From Pseudonocardia nigra (GTDB taxonomy: Bacteria; Actinomycetota; Actinomycetes; Mycobacteriales; Pseudonocardiaceae), in contig NZ_JAHKRK010000066.1 in NCBI RefSeq assembly GCF_019396355.1, positions 1 through 32,425 of the forward strand: a DNA stretch of 32,425 nt, in the 5' to 3' direction. This document shows, in pieces, positions 15,738 through 24,047 of the stretch. The notes beneath the pieces are model-generated. The model did not search any database, was not told the DNA's origin, and was given only the letters and a program-made list of their open reading frames with translations. Position 1 is the stretch's first letter. Each line of letters opens with the position of its first letter. Position numbers and translations under genes: made by a program.

Positions 15738-16891
15738 CGGCTCTTCGCCTTCCTCAGGCCGCGATGACCGCGAACCGATTCCCGGTACAGCTTCTCCAGC
15801 TCCTGCGCCCACCGCCGGACGTCGAAGCGCTCCTCGGCGAGCTTGCGCGCGGCACGGCCGTACTCGCCGCGCCGAACCGGGTCGGCGAGCAGCGTGATGA
15901 CCGCGTCCGCGAGTGCCTGCACGTCACCGGGGGGGACGAGCAGCCCGGTCTCCCCGTGCTCGACCGTCTCCGGCGTGCCCCCGACGGTCGTGGCCACCGC
16001 AGCGAGACCGCTGCCGGCGGCCTCGATCATGGCGGTGGGCAGCGCCTCGGTGAATGACGGCAACAGCGCGAGGGTCGATCCGCGGAGGATCTCCGGTACG
16101 TCCTCCCGTGAGCCGGCGAAGACGACGCCTTCTCCCGCCGCGGCACGCAGCGCGGCCGCGTGAGGACCGTCGCCGACGATGAGCAACACGGCGTCGGGAA
16201 ACGCGGCGCGCACCCACGGCCACGCCCGCAGCGCCACCTCGTGGCCCTTGAGCGGGCGCAGCGCGGCGACGATCGTGACCACCGGGGCGCCATCGGCGAT
16301 CGGGAGATCGGCCGGCAGCGGTGGACGGTCCGCTTCGTCGTGCGGCAGCAGCCGGGACAGGTCGATCCCGTTGTGCAGCACCCGCCAGGTCGGCCGCGCC
16401 GGCCCGACGAGCTCCGCCGCAGCGCGCCGTGCCGCGTCCGAGACGTAGATCAGCGCTGCACCGCGCTCGGCGGAACGGGTCCAGAGCCACTCCTTCAGCA
16501 GCTCGCGGCGCGGCCGGTCCCGGAGCCTGCGGGTCGGCACGTGGTGCAGGGTGCTGACGCACGGGACGCCGAGCTGACGCGCCGCGATCGGCACCAGGAA
16601 CGCCGACGTCCCGAGGTGGGCGTGCACCACGTCGCACCCGGACGCCGCGATCGCCCTCCGCACCAACGGCAGCGCATGGCGGTCCAGCACCATCTTCCGG
16701 GCCCCGATGAAGCTCGGACGCAACCCGGCTCCGGCCAGCAGCGGCAGGCTCGCGGTCCGCTCCTCGCTGTAGGGCGCCATGCTGGCGGCGGTCAGCTCGA
16801 GGCCGACCTCGCCCGCCACGCCGTTCAGCGTGGCGAGAAGGCGCTCGGCGCCCCCGTAACTGAAGGAGTCGATCACCTGCAGGACCTTCAT
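15734..16891 (-). CDS. Glycosyltransferase, GT4 family
   Basis: The 385-residue GT-B enzyme begins MKVLQVIDSFSYGGAERLL, the classic GT4 N-terminus. Other motifs are VVHAHLGTSAFL (about 88-99), VLHNGIDLSR (about 171-180), ALRPLKGHE (about 210-218, with the phosphate-binding Arg and Lys) and the E-x7-E pair in FTEALPTAMIEA (Glu282, Glu290). It transfers a sugar, probably with retention of configuration, to the growing lipid-linked oligosaccharide on the cytoplasmic side. ATG 16891 is chosen on family N-terminus. An upstream ATG at 16942 would add 17 basic residues but overlaps a short reading frame as TGATG, so it cannot be excluded. Neither start has a good ribosome binding site. Confidence 0.88.
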   Translation of the reverse strand: MKVLQVIDSFSYGGAERLLATLNGVAGEVGLELTAASMAPYSEERTASLPLLAGAGLRPSFIGARKMVLDRHALPLVRRAIAASGCDVVHAHLGTSAFLVPIAARQLGVPCVSTLHHVPTRRLRDRPRRELLKEWLWTRSAERGAALIYVSDAARRAAAELVGPARPTWRVLHNGIDLSRLLPHDEADRPPLPADLPIADGAPVVTIVAALRPLKGHEVALRAWPWVRAAFPDAVLLIVGDGPHAAALRAAAGEGVVFAGSREDVPEILRGSTLALLPSFTEALPTAMIEAAGSGLAAVATTVGGTPETVEHGETGLLVPPGDVQALADAVITLLADPVRRGEYGRAARKLAEERFDVRRWAQELEKLYRESVRGHRGLRKAKSR

Positions 16892-16941
16892 CCGGCCGTC
16901 GCCCTTCCCATCGCGGCCCTGGCGGGTGTGGAGCCGGACCA

Positions 16942-17028
16942 TCAGTCAGTTCTCGTCAACACACGTACCAGCGCGGACCACCGGCGCACGGGCAGCGGGC
17001 TCCCGCCGAGCAGCTCTCGCGGGTTCAT
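16942..17028 (-). CDS. Possible 28-residue small ORF or gene remnant
   Basis: In the 217-bp gap between the GT2 and GT4 genes, an ATG at 17028 opens a 28-codon frame (MNPRELLGGSPLPVRRWSAL and so on). It is preceded by GGAGG 12 nt upstream, and its TGA overlaps the alternative GT4 ATG as TGATG. Such coupling is the rule in this block, which is the main reason to note it. The peptide is basic, has no motif I recognise and could equally be the stump of a lost gene. The remainder of the gap shows nothing further. Confidence 0.2.
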   Translation of the reverse strand: MNPRELLGGSPLPVRRWSALVRVLTRTD

Positions 17029-17108
17029 CGCACGAGGTGTCCTCCAGGATTCGCGCGGGGCTCGTCACCCGTTACGCCACCGCACAGCGGCGTCCCGACC
17101 TCCCCAGG

Positions 17109-18278
17109 TCAGCGCGCTGGTTTCGCCCACCGCACGACGCGGTCGCCCCGCAGACAACGGATCATCCCTCCGAACGCGACCAGATGGAGGTACACGGCCA
17201 TGGCCGGGATGCGCGCGGCCAGCGGGACCGTGCGTCCGTTCTCCTGGGCGACGAGCGCCGCGCCCGCCACGGCGTGACCACCGAGGAACAGCCGCGCGAG
17301 CCGACTGTGGCGTGCCCGCGACACGGCGAGCACGATCAGGCCGAGGTGGCTCAGCGGGCCGAGGGTGGAGCGCCACAGCTTGTGCCCCCACAACTGGGCG
17401 GTCACCGGCCCGCGTGGCAACAGCAGGCGCCGTTTCCGCCACATCACCCACAGGCCGCCGCTCACGACGCGCGTACGGCGCTCCCAGGATCTGCCGAGGG
17501 AACCGATGGAAGACTCCTCCACCACGGCCCGAGGCTCGTACGCCACCGCGTGGCCGCGTTCCATGAGGTCCAGCGCCATCCAGAAGTCGTCGTTGGAGAT
17601 GTCGGCCGGGATCGGCGCCCACGCGGAGCGCTTCACCGCGCACAGCCCGCCGTCCAGGCCCAATGTCGTGCCGAGCCGGTCCTCGTTCCGCTTGAGCCAC
17701 GCCTCGAACCGCCAGTACGCGAGCTCGCCACCTTCGCCTTCCCGCTTCTCACCGGCGACCGCGCCGACGCCCTCCGGCACCAGGGCCGCCACCAAGTGCT
17801 CGATGGCGCCGGGGACGAGGGCGCTGTTGGCGTCGCTCATCACGACGAGGTCGTGCGTGGCGGCGGCGACCCCGGCGTTGAGCGCCTGGGACTTCCCCCC
17901 GCGCTCCGGCAGGAGCAGGACGCGGGCTCCGGCCGCCTCGGCCTTGCCCGCCGTCTCCGGGTCGCCATCGGCGACGACGAGGATCTCGAGGTCGCCACGG
18001 TAGCCGTTCGCCAGGACGTTGGCGACCTTGGCGCCGATGACACCGGCCTCGAGATAGGCCGGGACGAGAACGGTGACGGGTGGCGGGTCGACGACCGGTT
18101 CCACGTGGCGGCACGGCCGGCGCCGGGCGGCGAGGTGCAGCACCGCCGGGTACAGGACGTGCCCGACCACGGTGGAGGCCACCAGGCCACCCACGACGAC
18201 CGCGAGCTGGCGCGACGAGGACCTGGCCCTGCGGTGGCGCGCCGGAAGGCGATGAACGGACGGCGGTTTCAGGTTCAC
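17109..18278 (-). CDS. Glycosyltransferase, GT2 family, membrane-associated
   Basis: This 389-residue protein has an N-terminal membrane segment (about 24-44) and a GT-A domain beginning PVTVLVPAYLEAGVIGAKV (about 67-85). Catalytic features are VVADGDPETAG (Asp104), RGGKSQALNAGV (about 126-137), VVMSDANS (Asp149 in the DxD-like position), a general-base-like SNDDFWM (about 228-234) and RTRVVSGG with an Arg-rich element near 268-274. Hydrophobic C-terminal stretches (about 300-365) suggest further membrane contact, as in processive-like GT2 enzymes. It would add a sugar from a nucleotide donor with inversion. GTG 18278 is chosen because GGAG lies 8 nt upstream; the much longer open frame upstream overlaps the GNAT gene on the same strand in another frame and is a shadow. 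Confidence 0.85.
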   Translation of the reverse strand: MNLKPPSVHRLPARHRRARSSSRQLAVVVGGLVASTVVGHVLYPAVLHLAARRRPCRHVEPVVDPPPVTVLVPAYLEAGVIGAKVANVLANGYRGDLEILVVADGDPETAGKAEAAGARVLLLPERGGKSQALNAGVAAATHDLVVMSDANSALVPGAIEHLVAALVPEGVGAVAGEKREGEGGELAYWRFEAWLKRNEDRLGTTLGLDGGLCAVKRSAWAPIPADISNDDFWMALDLMERGHAVAYEPRAVVEESSIGSLGRSWERRTRVVSGGLWVMWRKRRLLLPRGPVTAQLWGHKLWRSTLGPLSHLGLIVLAVSRARHSRLARLFLGGHAVAGAALVAQENGRTVPLAARIPAMAVYLHLVAFGGMIRCLRGDRVVRWAKPAR

Positions 18279-18343
18279 GTCAGGTGCTCCGCTCGATCGT
18301 CGTGGTCGAGGACCCGCTGTCCGGCGCACCGGGATGGGCCCTC

Positions 18344-19444
18344 TCATCGGGCAACCTCGGCGCCCAGTTCGACCCGGTCCCAAGCATCGCCGTCGCCGAA
18401 ACTGAGATGCCATCCGTGGTCCGTGGCGAGGAACGGTTCGAGGTCCGCCTCCCCGGCGCGGTATGTGACCGGGGAGCTGTCCCGCCTGCGGACGCGGAAG
18501 CCCGCCGTGCGCAGCAGCCGCGCGAGGGCCGGGTCGCCCGCCCGCGCCGCCATCACCTCCGCGCCGGTACCTGCTGCGTACCTCATGCCGGCGGCGAGGA
18601 GAGCTCGCCGGGCTCCCGGCACCACGCCGTCGTCGAACAGTTCCAGCAGCCCGGCCGTCGGGCGTGCGCTCACGTCCGATGAGGTTGCGGTCCCGACCAC
18701 GACGAGGCCGCGGACCTCGTCGTCGCGCACCACGGCCGCGGCCCACGGCGACCCGTACGGGCATCGCCGGTAGCGCCACTGCAGGTAGGCGGCATCGCGA
18801 ACGACCTGGACCGCATGTCGTGCCGCCACCCTGTCCCACAACCGGTCGAACTCGGGGCCGAACTCGGAAATACCTCGGATCTCCGTGCCACGTCGCGGCC
18901 GGGCGCCGACCGCCCGTCCGGCCGCGACGACCCGGTCGGCCACGGCGCCGATCCCCCGGGCGTGCACGGCGGGCATGCGTCCGGCCAAGAACGCTCCGAT
19001 GCGCAGCGGGAAGACAAAGGTGTCCCGGGCGGCGTCGACGGAAGCGCCGCCGAGCGCGCGAAGGACCGTGCCGGCGGACGCGTTGGAGGATGTCGAGAAC
19101 GACAGCGCAGCGCGGCCGACCGCGGCCACCTTCAGCCGCAGGCCGTGGCCCCGGGCAGCCGGGTCGACCGCGTAGTCGCACGTGCACATCGCCAGGACGG
19201 TTCGCCGTCCCACGCGCACGCGTATCGGTACGACGCCCTGCGCACCCATGATTCGGCCATCGCGTTCGAGCACCACGAAGCCCGGTTCGCCGGACCCACT
19301 CGGGGCGCTGTCGCGCCATCGCCAGACGGCCTCGCGAAGAGCCCGGGGCTGAGCGCCGAGCACCCTGTCCAGCAGTTCGGCGATGGGCTGCCCGTCACCG
19401 GGCCCGCTCGGCCGGGCAACCGGTCGCATCGACGCGTCATCCAC
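18344..19444 (-). CDS. GNAT-family N-acyltransferase
   Basis: The 366-residue product has a GNAT domain in its N-terminal third: GFVVLERDGRIMGAQGVVPI (about 55-74), then MCTCDYAVDPAARGHGLRLK (about 86-105) with the RGxGL pyrophosphate-binding loop at 98-102. The C-terminal part (about 215-350) looks like a second degenerate GNAT fold, as in Eis-like or FemAB-like enzymes. The gene follows the adenylating ligase with an 8-nt overlap, and the acyl carrier protein lies one gene further up. An acyl-ACP rather than acyl-CoA donor is therefore plausible, with an amino sugar as acceptor. GTG 19444 is used; ATG 19429 is an alternative, and neither has a clear ribosome binding site. Confidence 0.7.
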   Translation of the reverse strand: MDDASMRPVARPSGPGDGQPIAELLDRVLGAQPRALREAVWRWRDSAPSGSGEPGFVVLERDGRIMGAQGVVPIRVRVGRRTVLAMCTCDYAVDPAARGHGLRLKVAAVGRAALSFSTSSNASAGTVLRALGGASVDAARDTFVFPLRIGAFLAGRMPAVHARGIGAVADRVVAAGRAVGARPRRGTEIRGISEFGPEFDRLWDRVAARHAVQVVRDAAYLQWRYRRCPYGSPWAAAVVRDDEVRGLVVVGTATSSDVSARPTAGLLELFDDGVVPGARRALLAAGMRYAAGTGAEVMAARAGDPALARLLRTAGFRVRRRDSSPVTYRAGEADLEPFLATDHGWHLSFGDGDAWDRVELGAEVAR

Positions 19445-20909
19445 GATCTGGCCCGACCAGCGTCCGCCTCTTCACCTTGCCCGTGTCGGTTCTCGGGATC
19501 GTGGGGACGAACTCCACCCGGCGCGGGATCTTGTACGACTCCAGCCGCCCGCGGCAGTGCCTGCGGATCTCGAGACCGAGCCTGTCCTCTGCCGGACGAC
19601 GAGGCACGACGAACGCCACCACGCACTGCCCCGTGAGCGGATCCGGTGCTCCGGCCACAGCACAATCGGTCACGTCGGGATGGGCCCGCAGCACGGCCTC
19701 GACCTCGGCGGGCGCCACCTTCAGGCCGTCGACGTTGATCTGCTCGCTGAGCCGCCCGATCCAGGTGAGGAACCCGTCGGCGTCGACGATCCCGAGGTCG
19801 CCCGTGCGGAACCAGCCGTCGGCGACGTGCTCGGTCGAATCCGCGCGTCCCCAGTAGGACGAGGCGACGTTCCCGCCGCGCACGAGGATCTCGCCCGGCT
19901 CGCCCACGAGTGCCCGCTCCGGGGTGCCGACCCGCACCTCCGTCCCGGGCGCCGCCCGCCCGACCGTGCGGATCTTGTCGGGATGGGCGTTGTAGTGGAT
20001 GACCGCCGACCGGCTGGCCTCGGTCAACCCGTAGTACATGTAGCAACGGACGTGCGGAACCAGGTCCAACAGCCGGCGGACGTCCTCCTCGGGCATGGGC
20101 GCCGAGTTCACGACGATGTAGCGCAGGGTGACTGCGGCGGCCCGGAACTCGTCGGGGTGGTCGTCCATGATTCGGCGGAAACCCGCCGGGGTGCCGGGAA
20201 AGCTCGTCACCCGGTGCTCCGCCATCCGCTGCAACACCCGGGGGATGTCCTGGAGGCCGGGCTCGATGACGACGGTTCCCCCGAGGCTCCAATGGACGTG
20301 CACGTGGCCGAGACCGAACAGGTGCGAGAGCGGCAGCGTCGTCAACTCCACCTCGTCCGCCCTGACGGCGGCCCACGTCTCGATCGACGCGGCGGTGTGG
20401 CGGAGGTTCTCGTGGGTGAGTCGCACGCCCTTCGGCGTGCCCGTCGTCCCGCTCGTGTACATGACCAGCGCGTCGCCGGGACCGTCGATCGTGTGGCCCT
20501 CCAGCCACGCCGGCGGACCGTCCTGCCCCGCCTGCGGCACCTCGAGCCGACCGGGCAGCAGACCGGCGGCGGGATGCCCGGCCCAGGCGAGCCATGCCGA
20601 CGCCCGGACGTCTCGGTGGACGAATTGCAGGTGTGCCGGGCTCGCCCGGTGGTCGACCACCGCCACGACGCACCCGTGCAGGAGCGCGCCGAGGTAGTCG
20701 CACAACATGTCCGTGCCGCTCGGCATGCTGAGCACGACGCGGTCGTTCGCACGCACTCCGGCCGCGCCCAGCGCCGCGGCGACCCCGCGTGCCCGTGCGC
20801 GGACCTCGGCGTAGGTCATGACCTGGCCGTCACCACCGACGAGGAACGGCGCATCCGGACTCCGCCGGCAGGTCCGAAGAAAGGATTCGGCGATGCTGGT
20901 GCTGGTCAC
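19437..20909 (-). CDS. Acyl/aminoacyl adenylate-forming ligase (ANL superfamily)
   Basis: This 490-residue stand-alone adenylation enzyme shows the core motifs in order: the P-loop YTSGTTGTPKG (151-161), YYGLTEAS (292-299), GWFRTGDLG (Asp371), INVDGLKVAP (about 391-400) and PRTDTGKVKRR with catalytic Lys478. It activates a carboxylate as an acyl-AMP and should load it onto a carrier thiol. The 20906 acyl carrier protein gene directly upstream overlaps it as GTGA and is the obvious partner. The arrangement parallels DltA/DltC or fatty-acyl-AMP ligase/ACP pairs. I cannot tell an amino acid from a fatty acid substrate. GTG 20909 is chosen; a 61-residue upstream extension overlaps the ACP gene and is discarded. 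Confidence 0.88.
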   Translation of the reverse strand: MTSTSIAESFLRTCRRSPDAPFLVGGDGQVMTYAEVRARARGVAAALGAAGVRANDRVVLSMPSGTDMLCDYLGALLHGCVVAVVDHRASPAHLQFVHRDVRASAWLAWAGHPAAGLLPGRLEVPQAGQDGPPAWLEGHTIDGPGDALVMYTSGTTGTPKGVRLTHENLRHTAASIETWAAVRADEVELTTLPLSHLFGLGHVHVHWSLGGTVVIEPGLQDIPRVLQRMAEHRVTSFPGTPAGFRRIMDDHPDEFRAAAVTLRYIVVNSAPMPEEDVRRLLDLVPHVRCYMYYGLTEASRSAVIHYNAHPDKIRTVGRAAPGTEVRVGTPERALVGEPGEILVRGGNVASSYWGRADSTEHVADGWFRTGDLGIVDADGFLTWIGRLSEQINVDGLKVAPAEVEAVLRAHPDVTDCAVAGAPDPLTGQCVVAFVVPRRPAEDRLGLEIRRHCRGRLESYKIPRRVEFVPTIPRTDTGKVKRRTLVGPDRG

Positions 20910-21190
20910 GGTTCCTGTCTCCCCTCTGCGGCCGACCGGGCGGGTGACTCCATGCCGAACACGCCGCGCCGGCGCAGGATCGACTTGATGTCGCCGATCG
21001 ACTGGACGGACACCATCTCCTCGATGTCCATCCGGTAGCCGAACGTGTGCGAGACCGCCTCGACGATGCGGACCGTCCCGAGGCTGTCCCACGTCTCGAC
21101 GTCGTCGGGCCCGGTCGCATCCCGGTACTCGTCGTCGTCGAGCAGGAGGATGTCCACCACGATGGCCTTCAGCCGCTGGTCACCGGACAT
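20906..21190 (-). CDS. Acyl carrier protein
   Basis: A 94-residue acidic helical protein with the phosphopantetheine attachment site ETWDSLGTVRIVEAV, where Ser36 in DSL would carry the prosthetic arm. The motif FGYRMDIEEMVSVQSIGDIKS further on is typical of helix III-IV in discrete carrier proteins. It probably presents the acyl group activated by the adjacent ligase to the GNAT two genes downstream. GGAGG lies 6 nt before ATG 21190, and an upstream open frame to 21223 is rejected. Its start overlaps the upstream GT4 gene by 11 nt. Confidence 0.88.
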   Translation of the reverse strand: MSGDQRLKAIVVDILLLDDDEYRDATGPDDVETWDSLGTVRIVEAVSHTFGYRMDIEEMVSVQSIGDIKSILRRRGVFGMESPARSAAEGRQEP

Positions 21191-22382
21191 GTTGCACCTC
21201 CGCTCCCCTCGGCGCGACCTCACTACGGAGCGCCGACTCGTACACCGCCCGCAAGCGCCGTACCCACCCGGTGGCTTCGAACCGCTCCACGAACCGTTCC
21301 CGGCCCGCCTTGCCCAGCAGCGCCCGCAGCGAGGCGTCCTGGACGAGTTCGACGACGGCCGCGGCGATCGCCTCGGGATCGGTCGGCGCCAGGAGCCCGG
21401 CCACGCGGTGGCCGACGATGTCGGGGATGCCCCCCACGTCCGTCGCGATCACCGGTGTACCCACCGACAGGGCGTGGATCAGGGTGGTGGGCAGCGCATC
21501 CGCCCGGCTGGTGTGCAGGACGAGGTCGGCCGCGGCGAGCAGGGCGGGGACGTCGTCCCGGTAGCCCAGGAACCGCACCCGGTCCCGCAGCCGTGGGTCG
21601 CAGGCCACCCGCTCCTCCAGCCCGGGACGGAGCGGGCCGTCCCCGGCGAGTGCCACGGCGATCGGCAGTTCGGTCGGGAGCGACGCGACGGCGTCGAGCA
21701 GCAGGTCGTGCCCCTTCTCCGGGCGCATCAAGGACGCCGACGCGATCAGCAGCCCGTCGGCGGGCACGCCCCACTCGGTACGCACGCGGGCCGACTCGGC
21801 GGGCTCCACCGCAGGCGGATCGGCGACGCCGTTGGGCAGGACGACGACGCCTCTATCGGTTCCGGCCAATGCCGTGTACCAGTCCAGCTGGGACCGGGAG
21901 AGCGCAATCGTGCGGGCGGCGAACCTGCGGCGCCCGACGAGACCCGCGGTCCGCTTGAACCGCTGCATGCGGGTTCGGGGGGCGTCCTCGATGACATGGA
22001 GGGTCGAGACGACCGGCACTCCGAGTCGCAGGCCGGCGGCGGCACCGATCAGGTCGGCGTGCTTGAGGTGAGTGTGGATGACGTCGACCTCGTACTGCCG
22101 GAGGGCCCTGACCGCGCGCGGGACCGCCCGCGGGTCCCAGCGCGGCAGACCGAGTTCGAGGACGGGGACGCCGGCCCCTCGCAGCCTGCGGGCATTGACG
22201 TTGTCCGTGCTCGGCGACAGGCCGACGACGAGCACATCGAGTCCCGCGTGCGGGGCCGCGACGGCCAGATCGGTGAGCACGTCCTCGGCTCCGCCGGGCC
22301 CGAGGCAGTGGATCAGGTGGGCGACCCGCAGGACGCGGCGTCCTGCTTCTGAACCCACTGCAGCACTGTCGGTGCTCGTCAC
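21180..22382 (-). CDS. Glycosyltransferase, GT4 family
   Basis: The 400-residue GT-B enzyme has an N-terminal RVAHLIHCLGPGGAEDVL (about 19-36), VDVIHTHLKHADLIG (about 99-113), VVLPNGVADPP (about 180-190) and SASLMRPEKGHDLLLDA (Arg220, Lys223). In place of E-x7-E it has RADALPTTLIHAL (Asp295, His303), so the second glutamate is substituted. This occurs in some GT4 branches but may affect the acceptor side. It starts with GTG at 22382, 22 bp after wzx, with AAGAAGG upstream. Likely role: adding one sugar of the repeat unit on the cytoplasmic face. Confidence 0.87.
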   Translation of the reverse strand: MTSTDSAAVGSEAGRRVLRVAHLIHCLGPGGAEDVLTDLAVAAPHAGLDVLVVGLSPSTDNVNARRLRGAGVPVLELGLPRWDPRAVPRAVRALRQYEVDVIHTHLKHADLIGAAAGLRLGVPVVSTLHVIEDAPRTRMQRFKRTAGLVGRRRFAARTIALSRSQLDWYTALAGTDRGVVVLPNGVADPPAVEPAESARVRTEWGVPADGLLIASASLMRPEKGHDLLLDAVASLPTELPIAVALAGDGPLRPGLEERVACDPRLRDRVRFLGYRDDVPALLAAADLVLHTSRADALPTTLIHALSVGTPVIATDVGGIPDIVGHRVAGLLAPTDPEAIAAAVVELVQDASLRALLGKAGRERFVERFEATGWVRRLRAVYESALRSEVAPRGAEVQHVR

Positions 22383-22404
22383 GGTTACACCTTCTTCGTT
22401 GCGG

Positions 22405-23898
22405 TCAGGGAGCGTTCAGCCCGGCGGGCCTTCGGGCGGCGCGCCTGATGCGCACCTGCTGGACGACGCCGGCCACCAGCCTCGGCGCGAGCAGCCGCAG
22501 TGCTGCGACGTACACGACCGCACCGAGCGGCACGAGGAGCGCCAGCCGGACGGCCGCGCCGTCGAGGGGGAGCATCTGGGCGGCTCCCCACACAGTGCTC
22601 GCCATGACCACCGCTGCCGTTACGGGCCCGCGGAGGACGACCAGGTGCCGGCGAACGGTCACGCCGAGCACCATCCGCACCAGCGTCAGCCGGACAAAGG
22701 TGATCAAGGCTTCGACAATGAGGAGCGCGGTGGCAACCGCGAGAGCCGAGTACCCGGCGGCGAACCAGACGGCGGGCGCCAGGAGGAGGAACTTGACCAG
22801 GCCGAGTGCGGTCAGGAGGCCCGGCCTGCCGATGGCCTTGTAGGCATCCCCGGCGTGGAAGTTGATCGAGTACATGACGGCGAACGCCGCGAGAGCCGCG
22901 AGCTCGTCGGCGGCGGGGGCGAACGCATCTCCGTACAGCAATCCGACGATCTCGCCGGCGAGTGCCGCGACACCGAGCCCGACGGGCGCGGTGAGTGCGA
23001 TCACGCCCCGAAGGGTCTCGAGGTACTTCGCCGCCACTGCAGGACGGTCGTGCTGCATCCGGGACAAGGCGCTGAACAGGACATCCCCCACGACCACGCA
23101 GATGTTCAACACCAGTAGTTCGGGCAGCCGGTACGCGAGCGTGTAGTAGCCGAGTTCGACATCACCCAGCCGGCGTCCGATCGCGGCGTAGTCGGCATTG
23201 GCCACTGCGAAGGACAGGAAGCTGACCACAGTGACGGGAAGGCCGAACCGGACGAGACCGAGCGCGACGGCACGGTCGAAGCCGAACCGCACCGGTGGCC
23301 GGACGACCCACCAGTACCCGCAGGTGGTCACGACGCTGGCGGCGAGCTGGGCCCAGACGAGGCTCCAGACGCCGAGCCCGCCCACGGCCAGGACGATCGC
23401 GGTCCCCGCCTTGGCGACCGTGCCCGCCACCTCGGGAATCAGGCGGCTGCGGTAGTCGAGTCTCCGTCGCAGCGCCGCCAACGGGAGCACACCGAGCGCG
23501 GAGATGACGAGTCCGATGGCGAGCACCCGGACCAGCGGGGTGAGCTCGGGCTCGCCGAACGCGGCTGCGGCGACCGGCGCCGCCAGCGCTGCGGCAGCCC
23601 CGATCAGCAGCCCGCTGAGGCACGTCAGAGTCAGCCCGGTGGGCAGGATGCGTGCCCACTCCTCGTCCCGCTGGACGAGCGCTGCCGCGACGCCCAGGTC
23701 GCGCACGTAGTCGAACAGGGTCATGACCAGGAACGCGAGGGCGAACAACCCGAAGTCCGCCGGGCCGAGCAGCCTGGCCAGCACCATCGTCATGATCAGC
23801 GTGCTCGACTTGCTCAGCGCGAAGACGAGGTAGTTCCACAGCGCTTGCCGACCTACGCCGCGTCGCCCGCCCGGCCCGGCGGTGGAACGATCCGTCAC
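22405..23898 (-). CDS. Wzx-type polysaccharide flippase
   Basis: This 497-residue integral membrane protein has about 12-14 hydrophobic segments. The N-terminus reads ALWNYLVFALSKSSTLIMTM then VLARLLGPADFGLFALA (about 19-55), which is the hallmark of WzxC/MATE-like polysaccharide flippases (oligosaccharidyl-lipid flippase, MVF/MOP superfamily). ELGYYTLAYRLPELLV (about 245-260) and LSRMQHDRPAVAAKYLE (about 277-293) also match the family. It should move the undecaprenyl-linked repeat unit across the cytoplasmic membrane. It begins with GTG 23898 and heads the long minus-strand block. The 149-bp divergent gap to the lipoprotein gene contains inverted repeats that may be regulatory. Confidence 0.9.
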   Translation of the reverse strand: MTDRSTAGPGGRRGVGRQALWNYLVFALSKSSTLIMTMVLARLLGPADFGLFALAFLVMTLFDYVRDLGVAAALVQRDEEWARILPTGLTLTCLSGLLIGAAAALAAPVAAAAFGEPELTPLVRVLAIGLVISALGVLPLAALRRRLDYRSRLIPEVAGTVAKAGTAIVLAVGGLGVWSLVWAQLAASVVTTCGYWWVVRPPVRFGFDRAVALGLVRFGLPVTVVSFLSFAVANADYAAIGRRLGDVELGYYTLAYRLPELLVLNICVVVGDVLFSALSRMQHDRPAVAAKYLETLRGVIALTAPVGLGVAALAGEIVGLLYGDAFAPAADELAALAAFAVMYSINFHAGDAYKAIGRPGLLTALGLVKFLLLAPAVWFAAGYSALAVATALLIVEALITFVRLTLVRMVLGVTVRRHLVVLRGPVTAAVVMASTVWGAAQMLPLDGAAVRLALLVPLGAVVYVAALRLLAPRLVAGVVQQVRIRRAARRPAGLNAP

Positions 23899-23999
23899 GA
23901 GCCCGCCGGCCCGGCCGTCGGGCTGTTCAGCGCGACGGCGGCGCCCCGTCCGAGGCCCCGGTCACGGGGCGAAATCTCCACGTGCGTTCCTCGCTCCGC

Positions 24000-24028
24000 C
24001 CCTCCCGAGCGTTTCCTCCGCGGGAGGG
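24000..24028. repeat. 8-bp inverted repeat in the divergent wzx/lipoprotein promoter region
   Basis: CCCTCCCG (24000-24007) and CGGGAGGG (24021-24028) form a perfect 8-bp dyad with a 13-nt spacer. It lies just upstream of the -10 of the 24048 gene and about 100 bp upstream of the wzx start, a sensible place for a repressor or activator. A smaller GCCCCG/CGGGGC hairpin lies at 23955-23970. Confidence 0.35.
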
Positions 24029-24035
24029 CCCGAAC

Positions 24036-24041
24036 TACCTT
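24036..24041 (+). promoter_or_regulatory. -10 element of a leaderless lipoprotein transcript
   Basis: TACCTT lies 6 nt before ATG 24048, so the transcript should begin at the start codon. No Shine-Dalgarno sequence lies just before the ATG. The -35 region is not recognisable. Confidence 0.45.
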
Positions 24042-24047
24042 GAGCGC

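Noticed and set aside
17109..19319. A 736-residue fused GT2 protein read from 19319
   Set aside because: The first 347 codons overlap the GNAT gene in another frame and are Arg/Gly-rich. The GT2 domain starts cleanly at GTG 18278 behind a GGAG site.
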